Assembly: GCA_041739525.1 (NCBI GenBank) | Contig: JBGSNQ010000111.1 | Coordinates: forward strand, 61,160 to 125,159 | Reading direction: 5' to 3' | DNA: 64,000 bases | From: DATJGR01 sp041739525 | GTDB taxonomy: Bacteria; Pseudomonadota; Gammaproteobacteria; Pseudomonadales; Azotimanducaceae | Shown here: one piece after another, positions 35,600-44,513 of the stretch | Layout: each line of letters begins with the position of its first letter | How positions within the stretch are numbered: position 1 is the first letter of the stretch | The notes under the pieces: model-generated | What the model was told of the DNA's origin: nothing | Seen by the model: only the letters and a program-made list of their open reading frames with translations | Database searches by the model: none | Position numbers and translations under genes: made by a program

Positions 35600-36667
35600 A
35601 TGGGCATCGCGTTCCGATACGTTTCGCGCGAGTTGGTGGCGGTGTTCCTCGTCACCGCAGTGGTTCTGTTGGTGATCGCGCTAGGCGGACGATTCATGGG
35701 TTATCTGCAGGACGCCGCGGTCGGCAAACACTCCGCCGACGCGTTACTCAAGATCATTGCGCTGCGCATCCCCGGATTCCTGCAGCTGACGATGCCGTTC
35801 TCGTTCTACATCGCGCTCGTGCTCACCACTGCGCGCCTGTACGCGGATCAGGAAATGACGGTGCTCGTCACGGGTGGCAGTTCACCGTTGCAGGTCTTGA
35901 GTTGGATCGGCATCAGCGCGCTCGTCGTTGCGTCGACCGTCGTATATCTATCCACCGACGTCACACCGCGTGCGCTCGCCGATCTCGAACGGTTCCTTTC
36001 GGCGGAGCGCGTCGAACGCGAGTTCGAAACGATGACCCCCGGCGTCTTCCACACCTTCAACGACGGTGCACGTGTGACTTACTCGGAGTCGGCGTCCCCA
36101 GACAAGCGGGAACTGTCGCGTGTTTTCATCGCGGCGCAGACGCAGGGGCGCAGCGTCACGATCTGGGCGCAGCGGGGCAGTCAGTACATCGATGCGATTA
36201 CCGGCAGCCGCTTCATGCTGCTCGGTGCCGGGCGGCGCTACGAAGGCGAGATCGGGAAGCCTGCTTATCGTGTCGTGCGATTCGAAACTTTGAGCCAGCG
36301 TATCGAGCAGCGCGATCCGTCAATGGCCGATATCGAGATCGATGCGCAACCGACGAGCCGTTTGAGAGGTGACGATCCCCGCTCGTCTGCCGAACTGCAT
36401 TGGCGGTTCGCTTTGCCGCTGATGACCTTGATTGCCGTGCCCATCGGCTACGCGCTCGCGCGGGTGCGGCCGCGCGAAGGTCGCTTTGCACGGATCGTTC
36501 CGGCGGTGCTCGCGTTTCTGGCGTACTACTTCGTGCTGCTGGTGAATCGCAACGCACTTGCCGGTGGGCAACTCTCGAATGTGATCGGCATGTGGCCCGC
36601 GCACCTGGCGTTTGCTGCCGTCGGCTTCTGGTTGCTGCGGCGCATGTACCGGCCGCACGCGGACTGA
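35600..36667 (+). CDS. lptF: LPS export permease LptF
   Basis: A 355-residue inner-membrane subunit of the LptB2FGC lipopolysaccharide extractor. Three N-terminal transmembrane segments (within residues about 15-120), a periplasmic beta-jellyroll region (about 135-265) and three C-terminal segments are visible. FMGYLQDAAVGK and LTMPFSFYIALVLTTARLYADQEMTVL are family landmarks; the latter ends in the coupling segment that contacts LptB. The divergent pepA and the downstream lptG match the pseudomonad arrangement. Confidence 0.94.
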   Translation: MGIAFRYVSRELVAVFLVTAVVLLVIALGGRFMGYLQDAAVGKHSADALLKIIALRIPGFLQLTMPFSFYIALVLTTARLYADQEMTVLVTGGSSPLQVLSWIGISALVVASTVVYLSTDVTPRALADLERFLSAERVEREFETMTPGVFHTFNDGARVTYSESASPDKRELSRVFIAAQTQGRSVTIWAQRGSQYIDAITGSRFMLLGAGRRYEGEIGKPAYRVVRFETLSQRIEQRDPSMADIEIDAQPTSRLRGDDPRSSAELHWRFALPLMTLIAVPIGYALARVRPREGRFARIVPAVLAFLAYYFVLLVNRNALAGGQLSNVIGMWPAHLAFAAVGFWLLRRMYRPHAD

Positions 36668-36671
36668 TGCG

Positions 36672-37745
36672 TTGATTCTGCGTATCGACCGTTACGTCAG
36701 CAGCACCGTCTTCAAGGCGATGCTGGTGGTCCTGGTCGCCTTTGCAGGACTCAACATCGTCTTCCAGCTCGTCGACGAACTGCGCGAGAAATACGTCGGC
36801 TATGGACTCGGCCAGGCGATCGTCTACGTGCTGCTGACACTGCCGAGGCGCGTGTACGAGCTGATTCCGTATGTTGCTTTCCTGGGAACATTGGTCGGGT
36901 TGGGACAGCTTGCGAGCCAGAACGAGTTGACGGTACTTCGCGCGGCGGGCGTGTCGGTGCGGCGGTTGTTCACGTCGGCCGCGTTTCCGGCAACCGGAGC
37001 TTTGCTTCTTGCGCTGCTCCTGGGTGAGTACCTCGCACCGTGGGGTGAGGAAGCTGCGGAGGGATACAAGGCGCAGGCGCGTCAGGCGTCGACGACGATT
37101 CGATTCTGGGGTGGCCATTGGTATCGCGAGGGCGGGCTATTCATGGATGTTGCTGCGATGGATGCGAGTGGACGGCTGGTGGGCGTGCGGCAGTTCTTCG
37201 TCGACGACGCGCGGCAGCTGCGGATCGCGCGTCACGCGGCGACGGCGCGATACATCGAGAACGAGCGCGCGTGGATGCTGAGTGACGTCAATGAGACTCT
37301 GCTCGACCACGACGGCACGCGTGCGCGCCACCTGGACGAGGTGCGCTGGCCTTCCGATGCGACGCCCGAACTGCTCGGCATAAAGGTGTTGTTGGGGCCG
37401 TCGAACCTGTCGATCCGCGGACTCGCAACGCAGATTGCCTACATGGAACGCGAGGAGCTGGATCCGAGCCGCTACAAGCTCGCGTATTGGAGCAAGGTGC
37501 TGCAACCGCTGGCGATTCTCGGCCTCGTGTTGCTGGCGTTGTGCTTCATCATCGGACCGTTGCGCGAGGTCAGCATGGGAACGCGCCTCGCAGTCGGAAC
37601 GCTGACGGGACTAGCCTTCAAATACCTCGAAGACATTCTCGGGCCAATGAGCATGGTGTTTCACATTCCCGCGGCGCTGGCGGTGGCATTGCCCATCTTG
37701 GTGTGCTGGCTGGCGGCGTTCGTGGTGATTCGCCGATCGCAGTAG
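36672..37745 (+). CDS. lptG: LPS export permease LptG
   Basis: A 357-residue partner of LptF. The N-terminus LRIDRYVSSTVFKAMLVVLVAFAGL is the typical LptG start, and PYVAFLGTLVGLGQLASQNELTVLRAAG holds the LptB-coupling helix. Six transmembrane segments flank a periplasmic domain. I use TTG 36672, four bases after lptF stops; a longer in-frame version starting within lptF (36612) would put unrelated residues before the first helix. Confidence 0.93.
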   Translation: MILRIDRYVSSTVFKAMLVVLVAFAGLNIVFQLVDELREKYVGYGLGQAIVYVLLTLPRRVYELIPYVAFLGTLVGLGQLASQNELTVLRAAGVSVRRLFTSAAFPATGALLLALLLGEYLAPWGEEAAEGYKAQARQASTTIRFWGGHWYREGGLFMDVAAMDASGRLVGVRQFFVDDARQLRIARHAATARYIENERAWMLSDVNETLLDHDGTRARHLDEVRWPSDATPELLGIKVLLGPSNLSIRGLATQIAYMEREELDPSRYKLAYWSKVLQPLAILGLVLLALCFIIGPLREVSMGTRLAVGTLTGLAFKYLEDILGPMSMVFHIPAALAVALPILVCWLAAFVVIRRSQ

Positions 37746-37772
37746 CGGCCTGACTTACGATCACGGTATCGA

Positions 37773-38195
37773 TCAGCGCGTCGGCCGATGCACGACGTGG
37801 GTGCGCGATAGCATGTCGGGCCACGCGCGCCGATCCGGATCGATGTAGATCCACAAATAGCCCAGGCCGAGAGTCGCCAACGACAACATCGCGCCGACGA
37901 AACGCAGCAGCGCCTGGCCCAGCCGCATCGGCGTGCCGTCGTTGGTCTCGAGCCGCAGATTCCACGCGAGCATGCCCACCGTCTGGCCGCGCCAGACCCA
38001 GAAGTAAGCAAAGAAGCTGAACAGCTCGACGAACAGGATCGTCTGCACCAGCGGCCCGAGCACCGCGCCGTGGTGAATGGCGACGCCGATGAAGAGCGTC
38101 AGCAACCAGATTGCGAGCACCAGCATGGCGTCGTAGGTCATCGCGCCGAGACGACGCAACAAACCGGCCGGACGAGGCAGAAGGGTGTCGGACAC
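37773..38195 (-). CDS. RDD family membrane protein
   Basis: A 140-residue membrane protein with the RDD pattern: AGLLRRLGAMTYDAMLVLAI near the start, FWVWRGQTVGMLAWNLRLE in the middle and about three to four hydrophobic segments. The family has no firm function, though some members have been linked to sodium/proton exchange. It converges on lptG with 27 bases between, a location also seen in relatives of pseudomonads as far as I recall. Confidence 0.85.
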   Translation of the reverse strand: MSDTLLPRPAGLLRRLGAMTYDAMLVLAIWLLTLFIGVAIHHGAVLGPLVQTILFVELFSFFAYFWVWRGQTVGMLAWNLRLETNDGTPMRLGQALLRFVGAMLSLATLGLGYLWIYIDPDRRAWPDMLSRTHVVHRPTR

Positions 38196-38256
38196 TTCTC
38201 AGCCGATCATGCTTAAGGCCGCACGCAGCACGCGGCAACGGGAGTACGTGCGTACG

Positions 38257-38499
38257 TCAATCGCGCCGCCACGGATCGGGCGCCGCTTCGCGCGGCTTCG
38301 GCAGGTCCTCGATCAACTGCTGGCGCAGCCGGATGGCACGCCGGTAGGCCTCGATCAGGTAGCTCTGTTCGCCGCTCGACTCGTGTACCGAGAGACGCCG
38401 CAGGCGGCGCTGGTAGTCGACGATCTCGCGAAGCATCCGCACGGCCGCGGCGCTGGCGGCCTGCTGGTCGCTCGACATCTGCGTTTGTGGTGCTGCCAT
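38257..38499 (-). CDS. Small helical protein of unknown function
   Basis: An 80-residue protein. Residues about 9-65 form a charged helix (AAVRMLREIVDYQRRLRRLS, then SYLIEAYRRAIRLRQQLIEDL), possibly a coiled coil. No known domain recognised. ATG 38499 is preferred over ATG 38520 because AGGGGAG lies seven bases before it. A well-formed promoter (TTGATT-17-TATATT) lies 45-75 bases upstream, which supports real expression. Confidence 0.6.
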   Translation of the reverse strand: MAAPQTQMSSDQQAASAAAVRMLREIVDYQRRLRRLSVHESSGEQSYLIEAYRRAIRLRQQLIEDLPKPREAAPDPWRRD

Positions 38500-38533
38500 C
38501 TCGATCTCCCCTATTGGCATTCTGACTTCCTGT

Positions 38534-38572
38534 CGGTCGACCGAATATAGGTTAGCGAGTTTTATTAATCAA
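38534..38572 (-). promoter_or_regulatory. Promoter of the small helical gene with palindrome at start site
   Basis: On the minus strand TTGATT (38572-38567) and TATATT (38549-38544) are 17 bases apart. The perfect palindrome CGGTCGACCG (38534-38543) directly follows the -10, where a repressor would block initiation. The -35 overlaps one arm of the inverted repeat at 38567-38604. Confidence 0.6.
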
Positions 38573-38604
38573 CGAGCTTAACAAGTGACCTTAACTCGTT
38601 GATT
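38567..38604. terminator. Long inverted repeat downstream of the thiolase-like gene
   Basis: Arms AATCAACGAGCTTAA and TTAACTCGTTGATT pair over 14 bases with a single bulge around a 9-base loop, starting eight bases after the thiolase-like stop. It may end that transcript, but no T-run follows on the minus strand; because one arm contains the next gene's -35 it might instead be an operator. Confidence 0.5.
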
Positions 38605-38611
38605 ACGCACG

Positions 38612-40084
38612 CTAGCCGAAGGAGATCGCTCCGACACCATCGAGTTGGCCGGGGCGGCCGCAGAACTCCTCCTGCGTCATCGCGTCGAGCACCGCGGCGT
38701 CGCTGCAGTTGCCCCACGCGCGACGTCCGTCGGGGAGACGACACGCCACATGCGCGATCGACGGACCGTCGGCACCGTACATGACGGTATAGCTTTCGAC
38801 GTCGACTGCGCCGCGGTGAGCCATTGCAACGTCGCGTTGCGGTGTCGCGTCGACCTGCGGTTGCAGATCTTCGTGGCGGAATGCACGCGTCGGCGGTTGC
38901 GACGAGTACACGCCGAACGCGTGCTTCGTGAGATAGCCGCCATTCGCGGTGACGAGACCGCGCGCGTTGCGGTCGCCGCGCAAAACCTCCGCCATCCGCG
39001 CGATCGAATGCATGACGTAGTTGTTCAGTGGTCCGCCACCGAAGGTGAGGCCGCCCGTCACTGTCAACGGACGCTTTTCGTCGAGGCCGAGCTCGGCGGC
39101 TGCAACCTGCACCGCTACCGGGAAGCAGCTGTAGAGATCGACGTGATCGAGCTGTTTGGTGCTGACGCCTGCCAGCTCGAGACATCGCGCGCCGGCGATG
39201 CGGATGGCCGGCGACGAATGCAGATTGTCGCGATTGGAAACGAAGTAATGGTCGTGCGCATCGGTGCCGGCCCAGGGATAGATCCAGCGATCCTGCGGAA
39301 TGCCGAAGCGTTTTGCCGCGGCGACCGAGCACATGATCAACGCGGCGGCCTGGTCGACGTTGTTGTTCGAGTTCATCAGCTTCGGATACGGGAACGACAC
39401 CGGCCGATTCGTTGCGGACGGCGTGCGGATCTCTTCGGCGGTATGGCGTTCCTGGATCCATGCGTGCGGATTGCCGCTGGCCACGTCGCTGAACCGCGCC
39501 CACAACTCGGAGATGCGTTTCAGGTGCGCCGGAATGCTCTCGTGGCGCGCGTACCGCAGCGCGTTTTCGAACAGTGGGTAGAGTTGAATCGGCTGGCCCA
39601 GTCCGACTGCCTTCTCTGCGTCGTGGCGCATGTTCTTGTCTTCGCCGATCAGGCGGTCCGGTGTGCCGGGCGCCTCCTGCCATCTGAGATCGACGCCCTG
39701 TTTACGCGCACGCGCTTGCGTGTAACCGCATTCGGCGCCCGTGATAACGATTACTTCATGGCGCTGCGCCTGGATGTCTAGCGCGCTCTGATTCACCGTC
39801 GACTGCACGTAGTTGCCGCCGTAGGGCGTCAAGACAGTTTCGGCGTTGGGTACGCCGACCGCTTGTGCGACGATTCGCGCCGGATCTTTGTACGGCCAGA
39901 TGCCGCGGATCACACGCACCGATGTCACGTGATTCAGCAGGTTGTTCGAGCCCGCGTCGGCCGCCGCCGCGCGAACCGCCTCGATCATCAACGCCAGTGG
40001 TTCTTTTGCTTGGGCCGGGTCGGCTACACGCTGCTCGAGCTGGCTGATACCGACCAGCACAGGCACGGTTTGATCACGGTTCAT
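38612..40084 (-). CDS. Thiolase-like acyltransferase lacking the usual cysteine nucleophile
   Basis: A 490-residue protein of the SCP-x/acetyl-CoA acetyltransferase-like branch. The start PVLVGISQLEQRVADP and the later LDHVDLYSCFPVAVQVAAAELG and TGGLTFGGGPLNNYVMHSIA resemble the second half of thiolases. Where true thiolases have Cys-Gly-Ser-Gly, this protein reads GGNYVQSTVNQSALDIQ with no cysteine, so classical Claisen chemistry is doubtful. Such proteins occur in lipid- and steroid-degrading bacteria. A 53-base gap plus divergent orientation separates it from the nuclease gene. Confidence 0.78.
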   Translation of the reverse strand: MNRDQTVPVLVGISQLEQRVADPAQAKEPLALMIEAVRAAAADAGSNNLLNHVTSVRVIRGIWPYKDPARIVAQAVGVPNAETVLTPYGGNYVQSTVNQSALDIQAQRHEVIVITGAECGYTQARARKQGVDLRWQEAPGTPDRLIGEDKNMRHDAEKAVGLGQPIQLYPLFENALRYARHESIPAHLKRISELWARFSDVASGNPHAWIQERHTAEEIRTPSATNRPVSFPYPKLMNSNNNVDQAAALIMCSVAAAKRFGIPQDRWIYPWAGTDAHDHYFVSNRDNLHSSPAIRIAGARCLELAGVSTKQLDHVDLYSCFPVAVQVAAAELGLDEKRPLTVTGGLTFGGGPLNNYVMHSIARMAEVLRGDRNARGLVTANGGYLTKHAFGVYSSQPPTRAFRHEDLQPQVDATPQRDVAMAHRGAVDVESYTVMYGADGPSIAHVACRLPDGRRAWGNCSDAAVLDAMTQEEFCGRPGQLDGVGAISFG

Positions 40085-40163
40085 GCTTCGTCTGCCTGAT
40101 GCGTAAAGGTCCGGATGATATGAAGAAGGCTAATGAATGAGAAGGCGCAAGGAGATTGGCTTG

Positions 40164-41210
40164 ATGACGCGGCTCAAGTGGGGCTGGCTGCTTCTGCTGG
40201 TCGTCGCGCCGGCGGCATCCGCCTGGAACGACACCGGCCACATGATCGCGGCGCTCATCGCCTACGATCAGATGTCCGAAACCGTGCGTGGACCCATGGC
40301 GCACCTGGTGCGCTCGCATCCGCGCTTTCAGGAGGATTTCGTGCCGCGCCTGCCGAAAGCGCTTCGTGGTGTCCCTGCGGCCGAGCAGGATCGTTGGTAC
40401 TTCGCGTTTGCATCGACCTGGCCGGATCTTGCGCGTCGGTTCGACAACGTGCGCGGGAATAGGGCGCGTGACACATTGATCGCTCGTTACAACCACGGCA
40501 GCTGGCATTTCATCAACCTGCCAACATATCTGCAGCCGTCGGACAAGCGCCGCATCGGCGCACCTGTACCTTCTATGAACGTTCCAGCAGGACGGGACGA
40601 CGCGCGCATGAACGTGGTGCAGGCGCTGACGACGCTCACGCAGGACTGGTGCGCGGCTTCCGATGCCGAACGCGCTCTGGGGCTCGCGTGGATTACCCAC
40701 CTGGCCGCGGACGTCCATCAGCCGCTGCACGCGACGACGTTGTATGCGTTTCCGCTGTTCATCCGGGCCGACCGCGGCGACCGGGGTGGCAACGACATTC
40801 TGGTGGCCGCGAGGATGCCGCTGCGCGCCGACAATCTGCACGCCTTGTGGGACGGTGCGCTCGGTTACGAGTCGAAGTACCGGCAACTGGAGGCGCTCGC
40901 GCGCGACTACGCCAGATCGGCGGGTTCAAAAAAGGACCAGAAGGGCGAGCCTGCGCAGCAGTTCCGGGCATGGGCAAAGCAGAGCCGCGCTCTGGCAGAG
41001 CGCGATGCGTACACACAGGAGGTGCGCGCCGCAGTAGCCGCGGCCGGCGATGCGCGACAACCGAGCGTATCGGTCAGCGACGGGTATCTCACGGCAATGC
41101 ACGCGATCGCCGTCCGGCAGATCGGGCTAGCGGGCCGTCGCACGGCGTCGGTGCTGAATACGCTCGCCGGGGTGGGTGCGTCGGCAGGTTGCACCCGACA
41201 AGCTAATTGA
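40164..41210 (+). CDS. Secreted S1/P1 family nuclease
   Basis: A 348-residue zinc-dependent nuclease. The signal peptide (MTRLKWGWLLLLVVAPAASA) is followed by WNDTGHMIAALIA, where the mature N-terminal tryptophan and the histidine bind zinc. Other ligands lie in HGSWHFINLPTY, THLAADVHQPLHA and RGGNDILV. P1/S1 enzymes cut single-stranded nucleic acid and remove 3' phosphates, probably for nutrient uptake in the periplasm. ATG 40164 is chosen because AAGGAG lies nine bases upstream; ATG 40137 would bury the signal peptide. Confidence 0.92.
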   Translation: MTRLKWGWLLLLVVAPAASAWNDTGHMIAALIAYDQMSETVRGPMAHLVRSHPRFQEDFVPRLPKALRGVPAAEQDRWYFAFASTWPDLARRFDNVRGNRARDTLIARYNHGSWHFINLPTYLQPSDKRRIGAPVPSMNVPAGRDDARMNVVQALTTLTQDWCAASDAERALGLAWITHLAADVHQPLHATTLYAFPLFIRADRGDRGGNDILVAARMPLRADNLHALWDGALGYESKYRQLEALARDYARSAGSKKDQKGEPAQQFRAWAKQSRALAERDAYTQEVRAAVAAAGDARQPSVSVSDGYLTAMHAIAVRQIGLAGRRTASVLNTLAGVGASAGCTRQAN

Positions 41211-41218
41211 GGCGCACG

Positions 41219-41884
41219 ATGACGATTCGATTCGTGTTGTGGGACAACGACGGCGTTCTGGTCGACACGGAGGAGGGCTACTACCTCGCGACCAGGCGCG
41301 CACTCGCAGAGATAGGCATCGTGCTGGGACTCGCCGAGTACCACAACCTGCGCGCGCGAGGCGTCACGTCGTGGACGCTGGCGGAAGAAGCCGGCATCGC
41401 CCCCGCCACCATCGATCGACAGCGCAATCTGCGCGACGACTATTACCAGCAGTTCATCCGGTCGCAGAATCTCGAGATCGAAGGGGTGCGCGACACCATT
41501 GCATCGATGACCACGGCGTATCGGATGGCGATCGTCACAACGGCCAAACGGCGCGACTTCGAGTTGATCCACCGGGAGCGGCGAATCGTTCGCCACATGG
41601 AGTTCGTGCTGACCGGCGACGATTATCAGCCACACAAACCCGCACCCGACGGATACCTCGCGGCGCTCGAACGATTCGGTGCGAGGCCGGATGAAGCGGT
41701 GGTGATCGAGGATTCGAGGCAGGGTCTCGATGCTGCGCGCGCGGCGGGGTTGCGATGCGTGATCGTTCATAATCCGTTCTTCGGAACAGCGCATGATTTC
41801 GACGGCGCGACGCGCGTGCTCGATTCGGTTGCCGGTGTGCCGCGCATGCTCTACGAATTGAGTCGCGGCGGGTCCTCCGACTGA
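41219..41884 (+). CDS. HAD family hydrolase (phosphoglycolate/beta-phosphoglucomutase-like)
   Basis: A 221-residue haloacid dehalogenase-fold phosphatase. Motif I is LWDNDGVLVDTE, a variant of DxDG with asparagine between the residues, so D-N-D-G. Motif II is in AIVTTAKRRD, the lysine in HKPAPDGYLAAL and motif III in VVIEDSRQGLDAARAAG. The cap helix lies at about residues 20-80. GAGG lies six bases before ATG 41219; TTG 41207 would overlap the nuclease stop. Substrate unknown. Confidence 0.85.
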   Translation: MTIRFVLWDNDGVLVDTEEGYYLATRRALAEIGIVLGLAEYHNLRARGVTSWTLAEEAGIAPATIDRQRNLRDDYYQQFIRSQNLEIEGVRDTIASMTTAYRMAIVTTAKRRDFELIHRERRIVRHMEFVLTGDDYQPHKPAPDGYLAALERFGARPDEAVVIEDSRQGLDAARAAGLRCVIVHNPFFGTAHDFDGATRVLDSVAGVPRMLYELSRGGSSD

Positions 41885-41947
41885 CGGTTCTCGAGTCGCG
41901 GGTATACACTCGGACCGTCGCTCACGGTCCCGGAGGAGGCCGTTTCG

Positions 41948-42868
41948 ATGACGCAGTTCAGTGCGTGGCCGCTGGGGGGCGGCGTGTGGGTGGGCCCGAT
42001 GCGCAGGCCGCGCAACTCCGCGGCGAACGAGAAAGGCAGCATTCACGACGACGTGGTTGCCCAGAAGCTCGGATTTCGCGGCGGTACGGTCGCGGCATCG
42101 CTGCATATGGAGCAGTTTCCGCCGTTGCTCATGCACATGTTCGGCCCGCGCTGGTGGCAATCGGGCGGCTTGTCGCTGTACTTCCGCTACGCCACGACCG
42201 ACCTCGAAGCCGCGCAATGTCACGCGGTTGCGCCGATGCGATCGCCGACCCAGGACGTCCGCATCGAAGTGTGGATGGAACATCCCACCGGCGCCGGCTC
42301 GCAGCGCATCGCCGACGGAACCGCGTCGGTGGGTTGTCCTGACCTCGGTTCCGCGCTGCGACAACGCATCCAGATGGTTCCGGAGCCGGGTGAGCTGCGC
42401 ATCCTTTCGCAGTTGTCCCGGAACGCGTGTTGCGAAGGCGTGCCGACGCGCATTGCGCAAAGCGCGCTCGACGAGCGCCTTGCAGTCATTACCGAACCAT
42501 TACACGAATACACCGCGGCGAGCCAATGGGGCAAACCGGCACTACCGCCGAGCCTGATGGTGCGCGCGATGCGCGCCGTGGAACCGGAACTGCTCGCGCG
42601 TAGTGGACCGGTGGTGGGTTTGTTCGGGGCCATCGAAGTGCAGCACATCAAGGGCCCGTTGTTCGCCGAAGCGGATTACCTTGCGCGTGGCCGTGTGCTC
42701 GCCGTCAGCGAAACACCGAAGACCGAGTTCTTCTGGTACGAGACGACGCTCACCGACCCTACTGAGGGGACAGACGTCGCGAGCATGCTGATGATGTTGC
42801 GATTCATGAAAGCGTCGAGTCCGCTGTGGTCGTCCGATGTCGAATCCGCCGAAAGCGCAAACCGGTAG
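41948..42868 (+). CDS. Hot-dog fold protein, MaoC- or thioesterase-like (function unknown)
   Basis: A 306-residue protein that seems to contain two hot-dog units. The first shows GSIHDDVVAQKLGFRGGTVAASLHMEQF followed by FGPRWWQSGGLSLYFRYATTD, the pattern of MaoC-like dehydratases (start of the hot-dog helix, then an FR strand). The second half ends with VQHIKGPLFAEADYLARGRVLAVSETPKTEFFWYETTL. I do not see a complete catalytic Asp-His pair. A GGAGGAGG ribosome-binding site precedes the ATG. Role in acyl-CoA metabolism is inference. Confidence 0.6.
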   Translation: MTQFSAWPLGGGVWVGPMRRPRNSAANEKGSIHDDVVAQKLGFRGGTVAASLHMEQFPPLLMHMFGPRWWQSGGLSLYFRYATTDLEAAQCHAVAPMRSPTQDVRIEVWMEHPTGAGSQRIADGTASVGCPDLGSALRQRIQMVPEPGELRILSQLSRNACCEGVPTRIAQSALDERLAVITEPLHEYTAASQWGKPALPPSLMVRAMRAVEPELLARSGPVVGLFGAIEVQHIKGPLFAEADYLARGRVLAVSETPKTEFFWYETTLTDPTEGTDVASMLMMLRFMKASSPLWSSDVESAESANR

Positions 42869-42931
42869 CCCTTGATCTTCCTGCGGCGGCGCGTAATCCT
42901 GCGATCCCTTTCGAGTCACCGAAGTATTCCG

Positions 42932-43228
42932 ATGAACGATGAAGAACAGCGCCGTATGCGCGACGACGTGCGCAGTCAGACGGTAGTGCGCAACGTCGAA
43001 GACGCGTTGTGGCGATACAACGAAGAACACGAGGAAACGCTTTCCGTGTACGACGTCATCGGCATGGTGCTGGAAGGTCTCATCGCCGAAGGCATGTGTC
43101 CTGCGTGCATCTCCGAATCGGTACAGATCGCCTTCGAACGTGCAGGCGTCGACCCGAACGAACACATTCAGGAAGGCGACGGCGATCGCCCCACGATGAA
43201 CCGCCCCGACGGCGACGTGTTTCACTAA
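42932..43228 (+). CDS. Small acidic protein with CPAC motif (unknown function)
   Basis: A 98-residue acidic protein beginning MNDEEQRRMRDDVRSQTVVRN. A predicted helical region (NVEDALWRYNEEHEETLSVYDVIGMVLEGLIAEG) is followed by MCPACISESV, a single Cys-x-x-Cys pair. No domain is recognised. I use ATG 42932; an open extension to 42872 is basic and unlike the rest. It is co-oriented with the hot-dog gene 64 bases upstream. Confidence 0.55.
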   Translation: MNDEEQRRMRDDVRSQTVVRNVEDALWRYNEEHEETLSVYDVIGMVLEGLIAEGMCPACISESVQIAFERAGVDPNEHIQEGDGDRPTMNRPDGDVFH

Positions 43229-43322
43229 CCTCGTATTGATCCGTATTGAAGAGCTGCACGTCCTGGATCTCGCCTAGACTGGTATTGATGCCTCGCGGTC
43301 GGAGGCGACCCGGACGGACGAA

Positions 43323-44171
43323 ATGTGCAGGTTCACCTTTTATCAGGGCGAGCCGATTCGCCTGAGCGCGTTGGTGACGGAGCCGACGCACTCGCTGATC
43401 AACCAGAGCTTCGACTCCCGCGAGGGCGAAGAACCGCTCAACGGCGACGGCTTCGGCGTGGTCTGGTACGTGCCTGAACTGACCGCGGCACCGGGCCGAT
43501 TTCGCGGCGTATCTCCCGCGTGGAACAACGCCAACCTGCACGAGATCGCGCGGGTAGTGACCAGCCGCTGTGTCATGGCCCACGTTCGTGCGGCCACCCA
43601 ACAACTCGCCGTATCGGAACTGAACTGCCATCCGTTCGTGGTCGACCGCTGGTCGTTCATGCACAACGGTGACATCGGCGGGTTCGGCAGGATCCGCCGC
43701 GCGTTGCTGTCGCAGTTGTCCGACGAACGTTTCGACGCGATTCACGGCAGTACCGATTCGGAGCACTTCTTCGCGGTGCTGCTCGATGAACTGGCTGCAG
43801 AGGGAAATGACGCCGATGTCGAGGCCATTGCCCGCGCTTTCCAGCGTGGGCTCGAGCGCGTGCGTGAACTCGTCGCGTTGCACGCGCCCGAGGAGCACCT
43901 CTACATCAACGCCGTACTCACCAACGGCCACGAGGCCGTCGCGGTGCGCTATACCACCGACGACCCGGACGAGGGTTCTTCGCTGCACATCAATCAAGGG
44001 CAACGCTATATCTGTGAGGACGGCGTGTGCCGGATGATCGACACGGTGCACTCCGGGTCGGTCATCGTCAGCTCCGAACCGTTGTCGGAAGATCCGGGCT
44101 GGACGGCGTTCAAGCCGAACTCGATGGTATTGCTCGCTGACAATCGAGTTGCGCGCAGCCTGACTCTGTAA
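43323..44171 (+). CDS. Class II glutamine amidotransferase (YafJ/EgtC-like)
   Basis: A 282-residue Ntn-hydrolase. Cys2 becomes the N-terminal nucleophile (MCRFTFYQGEPIRL), and the glutamine-binding signature FMHNGDIGGF plus LNGDGFGVVWY and VMAHVRAATQQ are present. Relatives include YafJ of unknown function and EgtC, the gamma-glutamyl hydrolase of ergothioneine synthesis; no egtB or egtD is visible here, so EgtC is not claimed. Three GTATTGA words precede the gene in the 94-base gap. Confidence 0.9.
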   Translation: MCRFTFYQGEPIRLSALVTEPTHSLINQSFDSREGEEPLNGDGFGVVWYVPELTAAPGRFRGVSPAWNNANLHEIARVVTSRCVMAHVRAATQQLAVSELNCHPFVVDRWSFMHNGDIGGFGRIRRALLSQLSDERFDAIHGSTDSEHFFAVLLDELAAEGNDADVEAIARAFQRGLERVRELVALHAPEEHLYINAVLTNGHEAVAVRYTTDDPDEGSSLHINQGQRYICEDGVCRMIDTVHSGSVIVSSEPLSEDPGWTAFKPNSMVLLADNRVARSLTL

Positions 44172-44180
44172 CCGGACTGG

Positions 44181-44513
44181 CTACATTAGCGGCGCCGCTG
44201 TTCGCGAAGGGCTACGCGCGCGACGTTCGGCGTAGGCATCCAGGATCACCTGAAGCGCAAGGGCGCCGCCCGCCAGCGCTTCCTTCTGCTGTTTTGCCAG
44301 TTGTTTGATCGCGTGTTCGGCCCGCAGCGCCGCACTTTTGTCGCCGATCATCGCGCTGAATATGAGGTCGACCGGCCGGCGCGTTCTAAGGTAACGGGCG
44401 GCACGGCTGCCGCCGCGCTGGTGTTCCTTCCAGCGCCGCTCCACGTCTGTACTCACGCCCGTGTAAACGCTGCCGTCGGCGCAGCGCACCATGTAGAGGT
44501 GCCAGTCAGGCAC
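44181..44513 (-). CDS. GIY-YIG nuclease superfamily protein (YhbQ-like)
   Basis: A 110-residue single-domain protein. WHLYMVRCADGSVYTGVSTDVERRWKEHQ carries the LY-MV and VYTG form of the GIY-YIG core, and KQLAKQQKEAL ends the fold with the conserved lysines. Such stand-alone UPF0213/YhbQ proteins are implicated in DNA repair but are poorly characterised. The start overlaps the DoxX gene stop by eight bases; the two are probably cotranslated. Confidence 0.9.
   Translation of the reverse strand: MPDWHLYMVRCADGSVYTGVSTDVERRWKEHQRGGSRAARYLRTRRPVDLIFSAMIGDKSAALRAEHAIKQLAKQQKEALAGGALALQVILDAYAERRARSPSRTAAPLM

Noticed and set aside
43229..43322. GTATTGA repeats as a regulator site for the class II amidotransferase
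   Set aside because: Three 7-base words without fixed spacing are too weak to call.
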